Below the pieces are notes generated by a model. The model saw nothing but the letters and a program-made list of their open reading frames with translations. It did not search any database and had not been told where the DNA came from. Positions 53,117 to 63,218 of a DNA stretch of 64,000 nucleotides are shown one piece after another. Location of the stretch: the NCBI GenBank assembly GCA_006937955.1, contig SSNP01000001.1:11739340-11803339 (forward strand). Reading direction: 5' to 3'. The translations under genes and the position numbers were made by a program. Source of the DNA: Pachypanchax playfairii. Its lineage: Eukaryota; Chordata; Actinopteri; Cyprinodontiformes; Aplocheilidae. The first letter of the stretch is position 1, and every line of letters starts with the position of its first letter.

Positions 53117-54587
53117 TCACCTCACCTTGAGGCTGGCAAATCTGTCTATCACTTTTTGGTGGTCAACTCTCTCAAGCATATCCTTCTCAACTGACATCAC
53201 AGCCAGGTGCTGGAGTCTGCTTTGACCCATGGTCCTTCTCAGCCAGGTATGGAGCCGACGCAAGACACTGAAAGATCTCTCACAGCTACAGCTACTACCT
53301 GGGATTGTTAGGACAACCTGAATAACAGTTTTCAGTGTGGGGAAGATCTGCGTATCCAGAAGTTTGTATAATGTTAACATATCTGCAATGGCACCAGCCT
53401 CACTCTGGAGCTTCAAAAGGTTTTTGGCAACTGCAACTTCCTCTAACTGAAGTTCAGTATGGTAATGCAGTGCCAGGGCTGACAAATGAGACTCAGACAA
53501 GAAGTGGTTTGAGGTTGGACTACACGCCTGAATCCCATTAAGCAATTCCTGACTAACACCAGAAAAACGTTTCTCAAGTTCAGAAACCCTTCTGTCCAGA
53601 CAAGGAAACAACAATTTCCTTTTAAGATATCCTGACACAGAAGAGCCACAGACTTCACAGGTTGACTCAACAGCAAACCCATCCATTTTCTTTATTTTCT
53701 GCCTCTGTCCAGAAGACTGCTCCAAAACAGCTATCTGGTTTGCCTCACACAAAGCCTTTGTACTTGCATGAATATCAATAGCAGTGGCATCACTGCGCTT
53801 CTGCTTCAGAGTCTCAACCACCACATCTTTGTATGCCTGTGCCTGGGCAATATCTATGGTCTCCTTCTGTAGGTATCTGTGTAAACATGCGGTTACAGAT
53901 AGTAGATCCTTAAAAACAATCAGCAAATATCTGTTCCACAATATTGCCTTGTGACAGACTTGCTTTGTAGCTGTTCCAATAAACTTCACTGTCCTTGTGT
54001 GACTGAGTGGCTTCATGTTTTTGAAACTTGCTCAGTGCCTTTTGCCAATTACTGACTCCATCATTCACTAATGTGTCATACCTAAGACATTTGCTTTTGA
54101 ACCAGTTTTCTTGGAAGGATCTTTTTTGTGTGCCAAACTGAGTGAGAGGGTACTGGAACAGTTTTAACTGTTTAGGACCAGTAGTCTTATCCCCTAAATC
54201 AAGAGTCACATCTTGAACACCTTTGGATTGCTAACTGGAACTCTGCCCTGTCTGTCTCTCCTCATCTTGTTCCCTGGTGGGTTCTTTCTGTCTCTCCTCA
54301 TCTTGTTCCCTGGTGGGTTCTGTCTGTCTCTCCTCATCTTGTTCCCTGGTGGGTTTTTTCTGTCTCTCCTCATCTTGTTCCCTGGTGGGTTCTTTCTGTC
54401 TCTCCTCATCTTGTTCCCTGGTGGGTTCTTTCTGTCTCTCCTCATCTTGTTCCCTGGTGGGTTCTGTCTGTCTCTCCTCATCTTGTTCCCTGGTGGGTTC
54501 TGTCTGTCTCTCCTCATCTTGTTCCCTGGTCAGCTTTCTCAGAGTCTCTCCCTGTTCTTCGCCTCCTTGTGTAATGAAATTAACCAA
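53117..54587 (-). pseudogene. TTF-type zinc finger hAT transposase, core deleted, with 12-residue repeats
   Basis: N-terminal part: 54587-54231 holds eight copies of a charged 12-residue unit (REQDEERQ-EPT), then a TAG, then in the same frame 54227-53910 with TTGPKQLKLFQYPLTQFG and QENWFKSKCLRYDT, then VSNWQKALSKFQKHEATQSH, a TTF-type zinc-finger region. C-terminal part: from about 53950 the frame of 54016-53117 gives hAT sequence ending in the dimerisation region (SCSCERSFSVLRRL, RLQHLAVMSVEKDML). The Asp-bearing catalytic part between is missing. It resembles ZMYM/TTF-type hAT proteins. A stop and the deletion make it non-functional. Confidence 0.75.
54249..54532. repeat. 36-bp coding minisatellite, eight units
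   Basis: Eight near-identical 36-bp units, each with CTCCTCATCTTGTTCCCTGG, spaced exactly 36 bp. Differences are mainly TCTTTCTG against TCTGTCTG. On the minus strand they keep one frame open and encode 12-residue repeats of the hAT N-terminus. Confidence 0.95.
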
Positions 54588-54666
54588 AGAGTAAATCTTA
54601 TAGATATTAAGGAAAATGTAATGAAGATGTCCTGTTCAGATTTCAGAATGAAGTCAAATGATGTAA

Positions 54667-55648
54667 GACCATGATTCTCAAACTGTGGTACACGAGCTTC
54701 CCCTTGTTAAGTTATAGTTTTTGAAAATAAAAATACTTCAAACATGTACAAGTAAATCAAAAAAGTACAAGACTTTGAATTAAAATACCTAAAGTATACT
54801 AAATTCATATTTCAAAATTACTAGGCATTGTCTTCCCTTTTCTTCGTTTCAATGTCAGCCTGCTAAATTTTCCAGACTGTCCTCCAAAGCAAAACGTACA
54901 GAGTGGCCGTATGTCCAGTCTTCAAATTACGACCAAGGGTGACGTATTTAAAGCGACCTCTGGCGGTGGTTATGCTGACTGCAGTTTCTCGCTGGCAAAA
55001 TGAGAGAAACATGGCGGCCTTCCCCTCAATTTTCGGCAGAAATTGTTCTATTTCAAAATAGACAGTGGCTTTAGACTTGTTTTGATAACATTTCTAGCGA
55101 GAAATATAAACTTTATTTTCATAATATTTGTTTGGTTTATGGAAACGGTACATAGTTTTTTCGTTTCAACGTACATTTTCTCAGGTTTGAGTGGTTACTA
55201 GGTTGTTGCTAGGGACGCCGGTGGAACAACGGGCCGGAAGAAAAGAATCAAGCCGCAACCCAGCTCGACCTAACCCTAACCCTTTGTTAGCTCATTAAGG
55301 GCGGAAAGCAAGTTTTCTGTTGTTCTGTAAAAGTATCTGTTCCCATTTTACCGAACGGGGGCACTGAGGGTGGTAAAACCATAGAAAACGCTCCATGGGG
55401 TCGTATTCGAGTGCATGGACAAACGTCAACTATGGGCGTATGAGTTGGAGGACTTGTTGAAATTTTCACGTTGTTGGGATGCTCATTCTGACTTAATGCA
55501 CTTACTTTTTAGTGTATTTCTTTAAATTAGGACCAGATTGGAATTTTGTCTTGTAAGATTAATGAGTTTCATGCTTTCATAGTGGTACTTGGGAAAGCTT
55601 GACATTTTCTCAGGTGGTACACACTGTAAAAGGTTTGAGAAACACTGA
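54667..55648. mobile_element. Probable non-autonomous hAT element
   Basis: The left end, TTCTCAAACTGTGGTACACGAG, and right end, GTGGTACACACTG...GGTTTGAGAAACACTG, are inverted and match a common fish hAT terminus (CAGTGTTTCTCAAAC). The outermost left bases are altered and I could not define the target duplication. It contains no recognised ORF. A short CCTAACCCTAACCC is seen at 55269. Confidence 0.5.
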
Positions 55649-55649
55649 T

Positions 55650-56400
55650 AGGGCGTATGTGCTTTTGGAAAAACATTTAAAGCTGCTGCACCAAAAAAGT
55701 GAAACAAACTAGCTTAAAACATTCTTAGTATATAAAGGGAGCACTCTGCTTCTCTTTACAGCTCCTCACACCACCAGGACACTGTTTGGCACTTTCTGAT
55801 GTGGTACACATACTGCAGCAGTCATACAGACTAGATGGTCCAAAAATTGACCTACTGAGGCACTATTGGCTGAGGTTTTAGTAGAGTTGTGGCTGAACCA
55901 CATAAAAATATATCATTCATTTTATTCTGCCCAATTAATGATAATAATTTTATGTTGTTGGAATATTGTTAAAGAGGGTCAAAAACTGCTTCAACCCAGT
56001 TTGTTTTGTAGATTCTGTATAGCAGCTTTACTATAGAGAGAACACAACTTCCAGATTGTATGAGTAAAATTAGGAGTTATAAAGTTATAAAGTTAATGGT
56101 CAATGCCCTTTAACTGATTGGATGCCCACTGGTTTATTATTCGGCACATGACAAAATAACCAGCTTTTCTCGTTCCATTTCAAAAAGAACAGTGGTAAAA
56201 ACGGTAGGCAATTTAAGTTTTTAGATTTAAAATAGTTTAATGGGAGCAACAAGACTGTCAAAATGTCCCTGATTTTCCTACAGAGTAGGACGGATTGTAG
56301 GGTAGCAAACATCGTCAGAAAACGTGCTTTCAACACTGCAGGTTACCTGGGAGGGTGTTGTTTTCAGCTACAAAGAGAGATGTCTGACTCCTACCTAACT
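55650..56400. other. No recognised feature
   Basis: Non-coding by eye, with short frames only. Confidence 0.35.
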
Positions 56401-56402
56401 AT

Positions 56403-56450
56403 ACACTCACCGGCCACTTTATTAGGTACACCTGTCCAACTGCTCGTTAA
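56403..56450 (+). mobile_element. Tc1 family B left-end fragment
   Basis: CACTCACCGGCCACTTTATT is followed by AGGTACACCTGTCCAACTGC and TCGTTAA. The first 30 bases equal the terminus at 17062. The continuation (CTGTCCAACTGCTCGTT) differs and is what I recall as the normal left end of this family. It is cut by the tail of the Rex1-like LINE. Confidence 0.75.
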
Positions 56451-59400
56451 ATGAAATGAAATGAAATGAAATGAATGAAATGAAAAATACTTTATTTATC
56501 CCAGAAGGGAAATTCAACGTTGTAGTAGTTTTTTTTTTTTTTTGTCCAACAATAAAAACAACAATGAAGACAACAATACAATAATAAAAATCAAGGTCTG
56601 TTCTTGTTGTAGAGGCTAATGGCTGCAGGCAGGAATGATCTTTTGTCTCTTTCAGTCTTGCATCGGACCTGAAGAAGCCTCTCACTGAACACACTCTGTT
56701 GTTTGATCACTGTGTCGTGCAGAGGGTGAGAAGAGTCCTCCATCATCTTCATCAGCTTGTCCAGCATTCTTTTTTCAGCTCCAGCGGCTCCAGAGATACT
56801 CCCAGCACAGATCCAGCTTTCCTGATCAGTTTGTTGATTCTCTTCAAGTCTCTGGTTCTGATGCTGCTGCCCCAGCAGATGGCTGCAAAGCTGATTGCAC
56901 TTTCCACAACAGACCTATAGAAGATTTGCAACATCTTGGTGCAGACATTAAAAGATCTCAGCTTCCTTAAGAAGTAGAGTCTGCTCTGACCTTTCTTGTA
57001 GATGTATTCTGTGTTGCATTTCCACTCTAGTCTGTTGTCCAGCTGAACTCCAAGGTACTTGTATTCCTCCACCACCTCTACCTCCTCTCCTAGGATGGAA
57101 ATACTGCTGTGTTGATTCTTTCTCCTCCTGAAGTCAACAATCATCTCCTTAGTTTTGCTGCTATTTAAAACGAGATGATTGTTACTGCACCATTTCACAA
57201 ACTGACTGACCAGTTCTCTATACTCAGCTTCTTGTCCCTCACTGATGCACCCAACAACTGCAGAGTCATCAGAGTATTTCTGCAGATGACAGGACTCAGA
57301 GTTGTACTGGAAGTCAGAGGTGTACATCGTGAAGAGAAATGGTGAGAGTACAGTTCCTTGTGGCGCTCCAGTGCTGCTGACCTCCATCCCAGACACACAA
57401 CCCCCCAGTCTCACAAACTGTGGTCTGTTTGTGAGGTAGTCATAAATCCAGGAGGTTGTGGAGGAATCCACCTGGAATTTATGGAGCTTCTCACATAACA
57501 AAGCAGGCTGAATTGTGTTAAAAGCACTTGAGAAGTCAAAGAACATGACCCTCAAAGTGCTGCCTGATTGGTCCAGATGAGCGTGTGCTCTGTGAAGCAG
57601 GTAGATGATGGCATCTTCAACCCCAAGCCCATTACGGTATGCAAACTGTAATGGGTCCTGAAAGGTGCTGACCTGCTTGTTGAGGTGAGCCAGTAAGAGT
57701 CTCTCCAGGACTTTCATGACGTGAGATGTCAGGGCAACTGGTCTGTAGTCGTTTGGTTCAGCTGGTTGTGGTTTTTTAGGTACTGGAACAAGGCAGGATG
57801 TTTTCCACAGCACAGGAACTGTTTTCTGTCTCAGACTGGTGTTGAAGAGGTGCTGGAGAACTGGACATAGTTGCATTGAGCAGGTCTTGAGAACTCTGGG
57901 ACTGACACCATCTGGACCTGCAGCCTTGTTCTGGTTCAGTTTCTCCAGTTGTTTCTTGACCTGGTAGCAGGTCACCGACAGAGTGGAGGTGGAGGCAGAG
58001 GAGGTCTTTGGGTGCTCTGAGGTGGAGGAAGATGATGCAGTGTTCTGGTCCATGACTGAGCTGCAGGGTGACGAAGTGGAGGTGTGACAGGAAAGCTGTG
58101 GGCTCATGGAGGGTGTGTGGTCTGTGGGGATGGAGGCAGGGGGGGAACTGAACCTGTTGAAGAACATGTTCAGTTCATTAGCTCTGTCCAGACCTCCATC
58201 AGTCTGGTCCCCCTTTACCTTGAAGCCGGTGATCTTCTTCATTCCAGACCACACATCCCTCACGTTGTTCTGCTGGAGCTGACTCTCTAGCTTCCTCCTG
58301 TAGTCCTCCTTGCACTTCCTTGTTTGTGCTTTAAGTTGTTTTTGTGTTGTCTTTAATAACTCCCTGTCACCATCCCTGAAGGCTTTCTTTTTGATGTTCA
58401 GCAGCTTTTTCAGGTCTCTGGTGATCCAGGGTTTGTTATTGGGGAAGCACCTCACAGTTCTTGTTGGTACGATGCTGTCCACACAGAAGTTTATATAATC
58501 TGTCACACACTCAGTTATGGTGTTGATGCTGTCTCCATGAGGTTCACAGAGGACATTCCAGTCCGTAGCCTCGAAGCAACTTTTCAGAGCACCTTCAGCA
58601 TCATTAGACCAGGTTTTGATGGTTTTTGTGATCACTGGTTGCTGCTGAACGATGGGCTTGTAGGTGGAGGTGAGAAGAACCAGATTATGGTCAGATCTTC
58701 CTGAAGGTGGCAGGGCAGAGGAGCTGTATGCATTTTTAATATTTACATAAAATAAGTCCAACGTCTTATTTTCTCTGGTGGAGCAACTGACAAACTGTTG
58801 GAATGTTGGTAAAGCTGTAGAGAGGGAGACGTTGTTGAAGTCTCCAGAGATCGCCAGAACTGAGTTTGGATGCTGTGTTTGTAGCCTTGCAACAACGGAG
58901 CTGATGACATCACTGGCAGTTTCTAGAGCGGTACCAGGTATTATATAAACCGCTACCAGAATAACACAGGTAAACTCTCTGGGTAAATAATATGGACGGA
59001 AACTCACAGCTAACAGTTCGTTGTCCCTCGTACAGATCTTCTCCTTCACGGTGACATGTCCAGGATGACACCAACGCTGGTTAACCAGCACTATGATTCC
59101 ACCTCCCCTCAGCTTCCCGCTGAGTTGCTTACTGCGGTCTGCGCGGACCGTCATAAAGCCGTGTACAGACACGTTACTGTCCGGGATGTGTTCATGCAGC
59201 CACGTCTCGGTGAAACACATAAAACTGCATTCTCTGTACTCTTTCTGGGACCTGGTTAGCACCTCGAGCTCGTCCGTTTTGTTAGCTAGCGATCTGACGT
59301 TACCCATCACAACAGTTGGAAGAAACGGTTTAAATCTCCACCGCTTTTCTCTCTGCTTCACTCCTGCCCTGCGTCCTCTTCTCTTTCTCTTCAACTCCAG

Positions 59401-59700
59401 CGGGATTTGCTGTGTTATTTCACTGTTAATTTTGATTTGGGAGAGTTTTATCAGTCGGTCAAGCTGATAAACAAGTCTTCCGTTGCCATGATGACTTATC
59501 ATAACCAAATCTGGAAACAGCCAAAAAGAGCCAAAAACATCTAAAAAAACTCTCCCGTGCAGCACAGCCCCCGAACCGAAGCAAAATCCCCTTTAAAAAA
59601 AAACTAATTTGACAGCTGAAGTCTGTCAAAAGACGGCTGTAATTTAAAAAAAATCACGATAGCAAAGACAGAGCTACTACAATTTGCTGCCACCTCGCGG
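56448..59700 (-). mobile_element. Rex1/Babar-like LINE, near full length
   Basis: The element runs on the minus strand from about 59700 to a tail of AAATG/ATTTC repeats at 56448-56483. Just before the tail is AATTTCCCTTCTGGGATAAA, the 3' end style of Rex1-type LINEs. It holds one long open frame. The 5' UTR is short and abuts an L1-like RT fragment at 59707. The clade call is from recall of Rex1/Babar features and is moderately sure. Confidence 0.8.
56752..59565 (-). CDS. Rex1-like polyprotein: endonuclease and reverse transcriptase
   Basis: An uninterrupted 937-codon frame. The apurinic endonuclease domain lies at about residues 85-305: MGNVRSLANKTDELE, FTETWLHEHIPD, LAISGDFNNVSL, SGRSDHNLVLL. 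A linker follows, with KPWITRDLKKLLNIKKKAFR. RT at about residues 560-830: NKAAGPDGVSPRVLK, VPVPKKPQPAEPNDYRPVAL, FFDFSSAFNTIQPALL, GAPQGTVLSPFLFTMY and an active site YSDDSAVV in place of YADD. The thumb has YKYLGVQLDNRLEW. The frame ends LELKKECWTS. The true start is uncertain; several Met codons precede the endonuclease. No stops or frameshifts, so it may still be competent. Confidence 0.9.
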   Translation of the reverse strand: MLHGRVFLDVFGSFWLFPDLVMISHHGNGRLVYQLDRLIKLSQIKINSEITQQIPLELKRKRRGRRAGVKQREKRWRFKPFLPTVVMGNVRSLANKTDELEVLTRSQKEYRECSFMCFTETWLHEHIPDSNVSVHGFMTVRADRSKQLSGKLRGGGIIVLVNQRWCHPGHVTVKEKICTRDNELLAVSFRPYYLPREFTCVILVAVYIIPGTALETASDVISSVVARLQTQHPNSVLAISGDFNNVSLSTALPTFQQFVSCSTRENKTLDLFYVNIKNAYSSSALPPSGRSDHNLVLLTSTYKPIVQQQPVITKTIKTWSNDAEGALKSCFEATDWNVLCEPHGDSINTITECVTDYINFCVDSIVPTRTVRCFPNNKPWITRDLKKLLNIKKKAFRDGDRELLKTTQKQLKAQTRKCKEDYRRKLESQLQQNNVRDVWSGMKKITGFKVKGDQTDGGLDRANELNMFFNRFSSPPASIPTDHTPSMSPQLSCHTSTSSPCSSVMDQNTASSSSTSEHPKTSSASTSTLSVTCYQVKKQLEKLNQNKAAGPDGVSPRVLKTCSMQLCPVLQHLFNTSLRQKTVPVLWKTSCLVPVPKKPQPAEPNDYRPVALTSHVMKVLERLLLAHLNKQVSTFQDPLQFAYRNGLGVEDAIIYLLHRAHAHLDQSGSTLRVMFFDFSSAFNTIQPALLCEKLHKFQVDSSTTSWIYDYLTNRPQFVRLGGCVSGMEVSSTGAPQGTVLSPFLFTMYTSDFQYNSESCHLQKYSDDSAVVGCISEGQEAEYRELVSQFVKWCSNNHLVLNSSKTKEMIVDFRRRKNQHSSISILGEEVEVVEEYKYLGVQLDNRLEWKCNTEYIYKKGQSRLYFLRKLRSFNVCTKMLQIFYRSVVESAISFAAICWGSSIRTRDLKRINKLIRKAGSVLGVSLEPLELKKECWTS

Positions 59701-60267
59701 CGCATTCTAGAACAATACGTCATCCGCGAACATTGCCACCTTATGTTCGATTCCTGACATCACAATGCCTTTAATATTTTGATTTTGTCTTATGTGTTGA
59801 CCTAATGACTCTGTAAATAAATCAAATGAAAGTGGCGAAATTGCACAACCTTGCCTACACCTTTGTTTTAGTATAAAGGTTTTAGATAGATCACCATTAA
59901 TTTTTATACGGGCTGTGGGATTATCATATAGCGCCTGAATTATTTTGATGAATTTGACATGGAAACCAAACTTCCTCCGCACTCTAAATAAAAATGACCA
60001 TCTAATGGAGTCAAATGCCTTCTCGGCGTCTAGACTCACCATTATAGATTGAGTTTTGTCCTTTTGGATTTGACTGAGAATATGTAGGATTCTTCCGATG
60101 TTATCTGTTGTTTGACAGTGGTGACTAAAACCAGTCTGATCTAAATTAATAAGGTTGGGTAGCAACGGGCAAAAATAGAGGTGAACAATTTGTAGTCCAA
60201 GTTAAGGACACTAATTGGTCTATAATTCTTGCAGTCTTCTTTATCTTTTCCCTCTTTCGGGATAACC

Positions 60268-60916
60268 TGTTATGTTTTGGTGGTTGTGGGATAGGACCCA
60301 GGTGCAGGAATGAGATGGGGAGGTGAAAATAAAGAAACAAAAGGTTTAATAATAGAGTAACTGCTGACGGGGCAGCAAAACAAACTTACATGAAAAATGG
60401 TGAGGCAAGTCCAACGAATCCAAAACATGGGAGTAATGGAGGGAAGAAACAAAACAAAGACTACTACAGAGGCTGGGGTTAAGACAAAGGCTAAGGCTGG
60501 AACACTGAGACTAAGACTGAGACTGAGGACTGAGAACTACGAGCTAAGACTAGGAACGAACCGACACTAACTAACTAACACACGGGACTTAAATACAAAA
60601 CCAAACTGATTACAAACTCAAAACATCTGCTGAACACTGGGAGAGAAAACAGGAACTAATCATTGAAACAAGAAACACCTGGGGAACCAATGAAATGATC
60701 CAAGGAAATGATGTACACACAAAGGACCTACACTACGGGGAAAACAGGAAGTGACAAATAATACCAAAAATAAAAGCAGAACAGGAAACTACATGACAAA
60801 GGAAAATAAAGCATAACATAACCTAAGACACCAAATGAGAACAAAAGGAAAAACAACTACTGAAAAACCCCAAAGTACAGAACATAATAAAATAACCAAA
60901 ACCCCAAGACCTGACA
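60268..60916 (-). mobile_element. Solo LTR with TAACC target duplication
   Basis: A 649-bp insertion with TGTTATG at the left and CCTGACA at the right, flanked by TAACC at 60263-60267 and 60917-60921. On the minus strand it starts TGTCAGGTCTTGG. No internal coding sequence. It interrupts the L1-like RT between codons for Val and Ile. Confidence 0.85.
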
Positions 60917-61410
60917 TAACCAAGATGGTGGCCTCTCTCCACGAGGGTGAGATCACTCCCTCTTGTAAAATGTAATTAAATATTTTCAGTAGTGGTGGCA
61001 CAAGTTCCCACTTCAAACTGCGGTACCACTGAGAGCTGTACCCATCCGGACCAACTGCCTTTCCTGACTTCAATCTGGTAATAGGTGCATTTATTTCCTG
61101 CTCTGAGATTGGCTTTATTAAATTCTCATTCTGAAAATTTGAAAGAGAAACAAAGTTTAATGTGTTCAGATAGTTATCAATGTAATCCTTCTCAGGAGAA
61201 CTTGGTTGGGAATACAGCTCCTTGAAGAAGACCTCAAAGCATTCTTGAATATTTTCTAATTTTGTTTCCAATATATTAGTCTTAGGATTTTTAATTTGAT
61301 GTATTGTACCTGTTGTTTGCGTATTTTGTATGTCAGATATTTTGCTGATTTCCCACTAATCTCATAGTATCTTTGCCTCAAAAAAGTTATCTTATTTTGT
61401 GCCTCCTGTT

Positions 61411-62138
61411 GTCACGAGCTCAGTGACTTTGTTGACCCACATTGCAGGACTCAGACTCAGACAGCGATTCAGGTGCAAAAGTGAAAGGTTTATTTACAAT
61501 GCAGAGTTCAATATATACAGTGCAGTGAATGTGCTCGGTGATCTGGTGCGCCAGGGGAATTCTCAGCACTGTAATGGAGACGAGAGTTAGTCCTGGAGTC
61601 ACTGTGACTGGTAGAGAAATCTTGCACAAGGAGAATCTGAACTCACGGAAGGAGGCAGGTGATAACACGTGAGAGGAGGGCAGGTCCAGTGCGGTGCTGT
61701 GCAGGGAGAGGGTGAGTCCAGGATGGAGGAGCCCAGGTGGTGAGAACGCAGGAGGGAGACAGATCGGGCTTCAGGCGATCAGACGCTGGACACAGATGTG
61801 AGCTCGGAATCACGAGGAGCAGGGTGAACAATCCTGAGAAGAACAGGTTAGTTGAACAACAGAAATCCAACAGGCGTCTTGTTACTCAGACTATAAATCT
61901 TTCTCGGAATCACTCGGAATAAATCACAAGGATTTGGCACAAGGGAAGCTACCATTCAGGTCAACAACCAGGCGCTGAATGAACGACTGCGTCTGGCTTA
62001 AGTAGCACCCTGCTCCTCATCAGCGCTGATCGCCGCCAGGTGTAGACAATCTGCCTCACGCTCCAGCGCAGCTCCTCCTGCAGACAATTAACTCACCCAA
62101 CACAGAAAATACAGCACACACAGACACTGAACCTGACA
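61411..62138 (-). mobile_element. Solo LTR with CCTGT target duplication
   Basis: A 728-bp insertion, TGTCACGAGC to AACCTGACA, flanked by CCTGT at 61406-61410 and 62139-62143. The minus-strand start TGTCAGGTTCAGTG, and a GCTACTTAAGCCAG about 140 bp in, suit a gypsy-type LTR. It interrupts the L1-like linker. Confidence 0.85.
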
Positions 62139-63218
62139 CCTGTGTGTAAATGTCATTGATTTCGCCTTGTATTTTCCTAATTTCCTGCTTTACAGTCGGG
62201 TTTGGGTTCTTTATGTCTTCATGTTCTTTTAGCTTTAAGTTTGATTGAAGATCTACCAGTTTTTGCTTTTTAGTTTTCTTTAAATATGAAGTAAGAGAAA
62301 TCAATTTCCCTCTCATTACTACTTTGAGTGTATCCCATAGGATAATTGGCGAAACATCACCTGTGTCATTGGTTTCTAAAGTTTCTTTAATATCTACTTT
62401 TATTTTAGATACAATAGTGGGATAATTAGGTATATAAGAGTTAAATATCCACAGCTTCGTTCGTTTTTTCCTGTCCATCTGCAAAGACATAGAGATAGGA
62501 TTGTGATCTGACAGATCCCTTGTAAGAATATTACATTCTCTTATCCTAAAGCTATCCACAGAAAACATGAAGAAATAGTCCAGTCTTGCATAAACATTAT
62601 ATGAGCCCAAGTAGTGTGTGTAGTCTTTGCTAGATGGGCACAGCTCTCTCCACACATCTATTATCCCCAATTCAACCATGTAGGAGTTGATTTTCCTCAT
62701 GAGGGAATTAGAATGATTAGTTGGATTGGAGGAGTCCAATTTAGGGTTGAGCCTGAAATTGAAGTCCCCCCCACAAATAACAGTCCCTTGCGAGTTCAAC
62801 ATTAAATCAAAAATATTTCTATAGAATATCCACTCGCTCCCGGGTGGGGCATATACATTCAGAATTGTAATTTCAGTCCCATCTATTTTTCCTGTTGTCC
62901 TGATAAATATACCTTCATCATCACTGGTTTCTGAAATGTGTTCATAACCAAGCGTGCCCAATATGAGTGTAGCCACTCCTCTTTTATGCTTTGATTGATC
63001 AGATGAGAAAAAGACATGTTTGAAGCCTTTTCTTTTTAATCTTAAGTGGTCAACTTGGGTCATATGTGTCTCTTGAAGTAATGCGATATGGGCTTTTTCC
63101 TTTTTTAGTTTATACAGAATCTTATTCATCTTAATTACATTTATAACCCCATTTACATTAAAGGTGATCATTTTTACTGGTTAATTTTGCATAGTGTTAC
63201 GTTAATTGACCTTATATC

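Larger units (their letters stand above)
59707..63180 (-). mobile_element. L1-like LINE ORF2 split by two solo LTRs
   Basis: Endonuclease is at 63171-62139 (MITFNVNGVINVIKMNK, LLQETHMTQVD, VICGGDFNFRLNPKLD, DLSDHNPISM). After the LTR at 61411-62138 there is a linker and the RT start (61271-60917: SGKAVGPDGYSSQWY, WREATILV). After the LTR at 60268-60916 there is IPKEGKDKEDC and NYRPIS, then 60165-59707 with TGFSHHCQTTDN, SLDAEKAFDSIRW, RQGCAISPL and MFADDVLF. The rest is lost at the Rex1-like LINE. Removing the LTRs restores coding sense at both joints, with one more frameshift in the linker. Confidence 0.85.

Noticed and set aside
54206..54517. Minus frame with repeated NPPGNKMRRDR
   Set aside because: Another frame of the same 36-bp repeat, not linked in frame to the zinc-finger region.
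54213..54674. Plus-strand frame of about 150 codons with repeated LSLLILFPGGF
   Set aside because: It is the antisense shadow of the 36-bp minisatellite; a 36-bp unit stays open in several frames. Only the minus frame continues into transposase-like sequence.
55260..55285. CCTAACCCTAACCC as a telomere remnant
   Set aside because: Only about two units; too short to call interstitial telomere.
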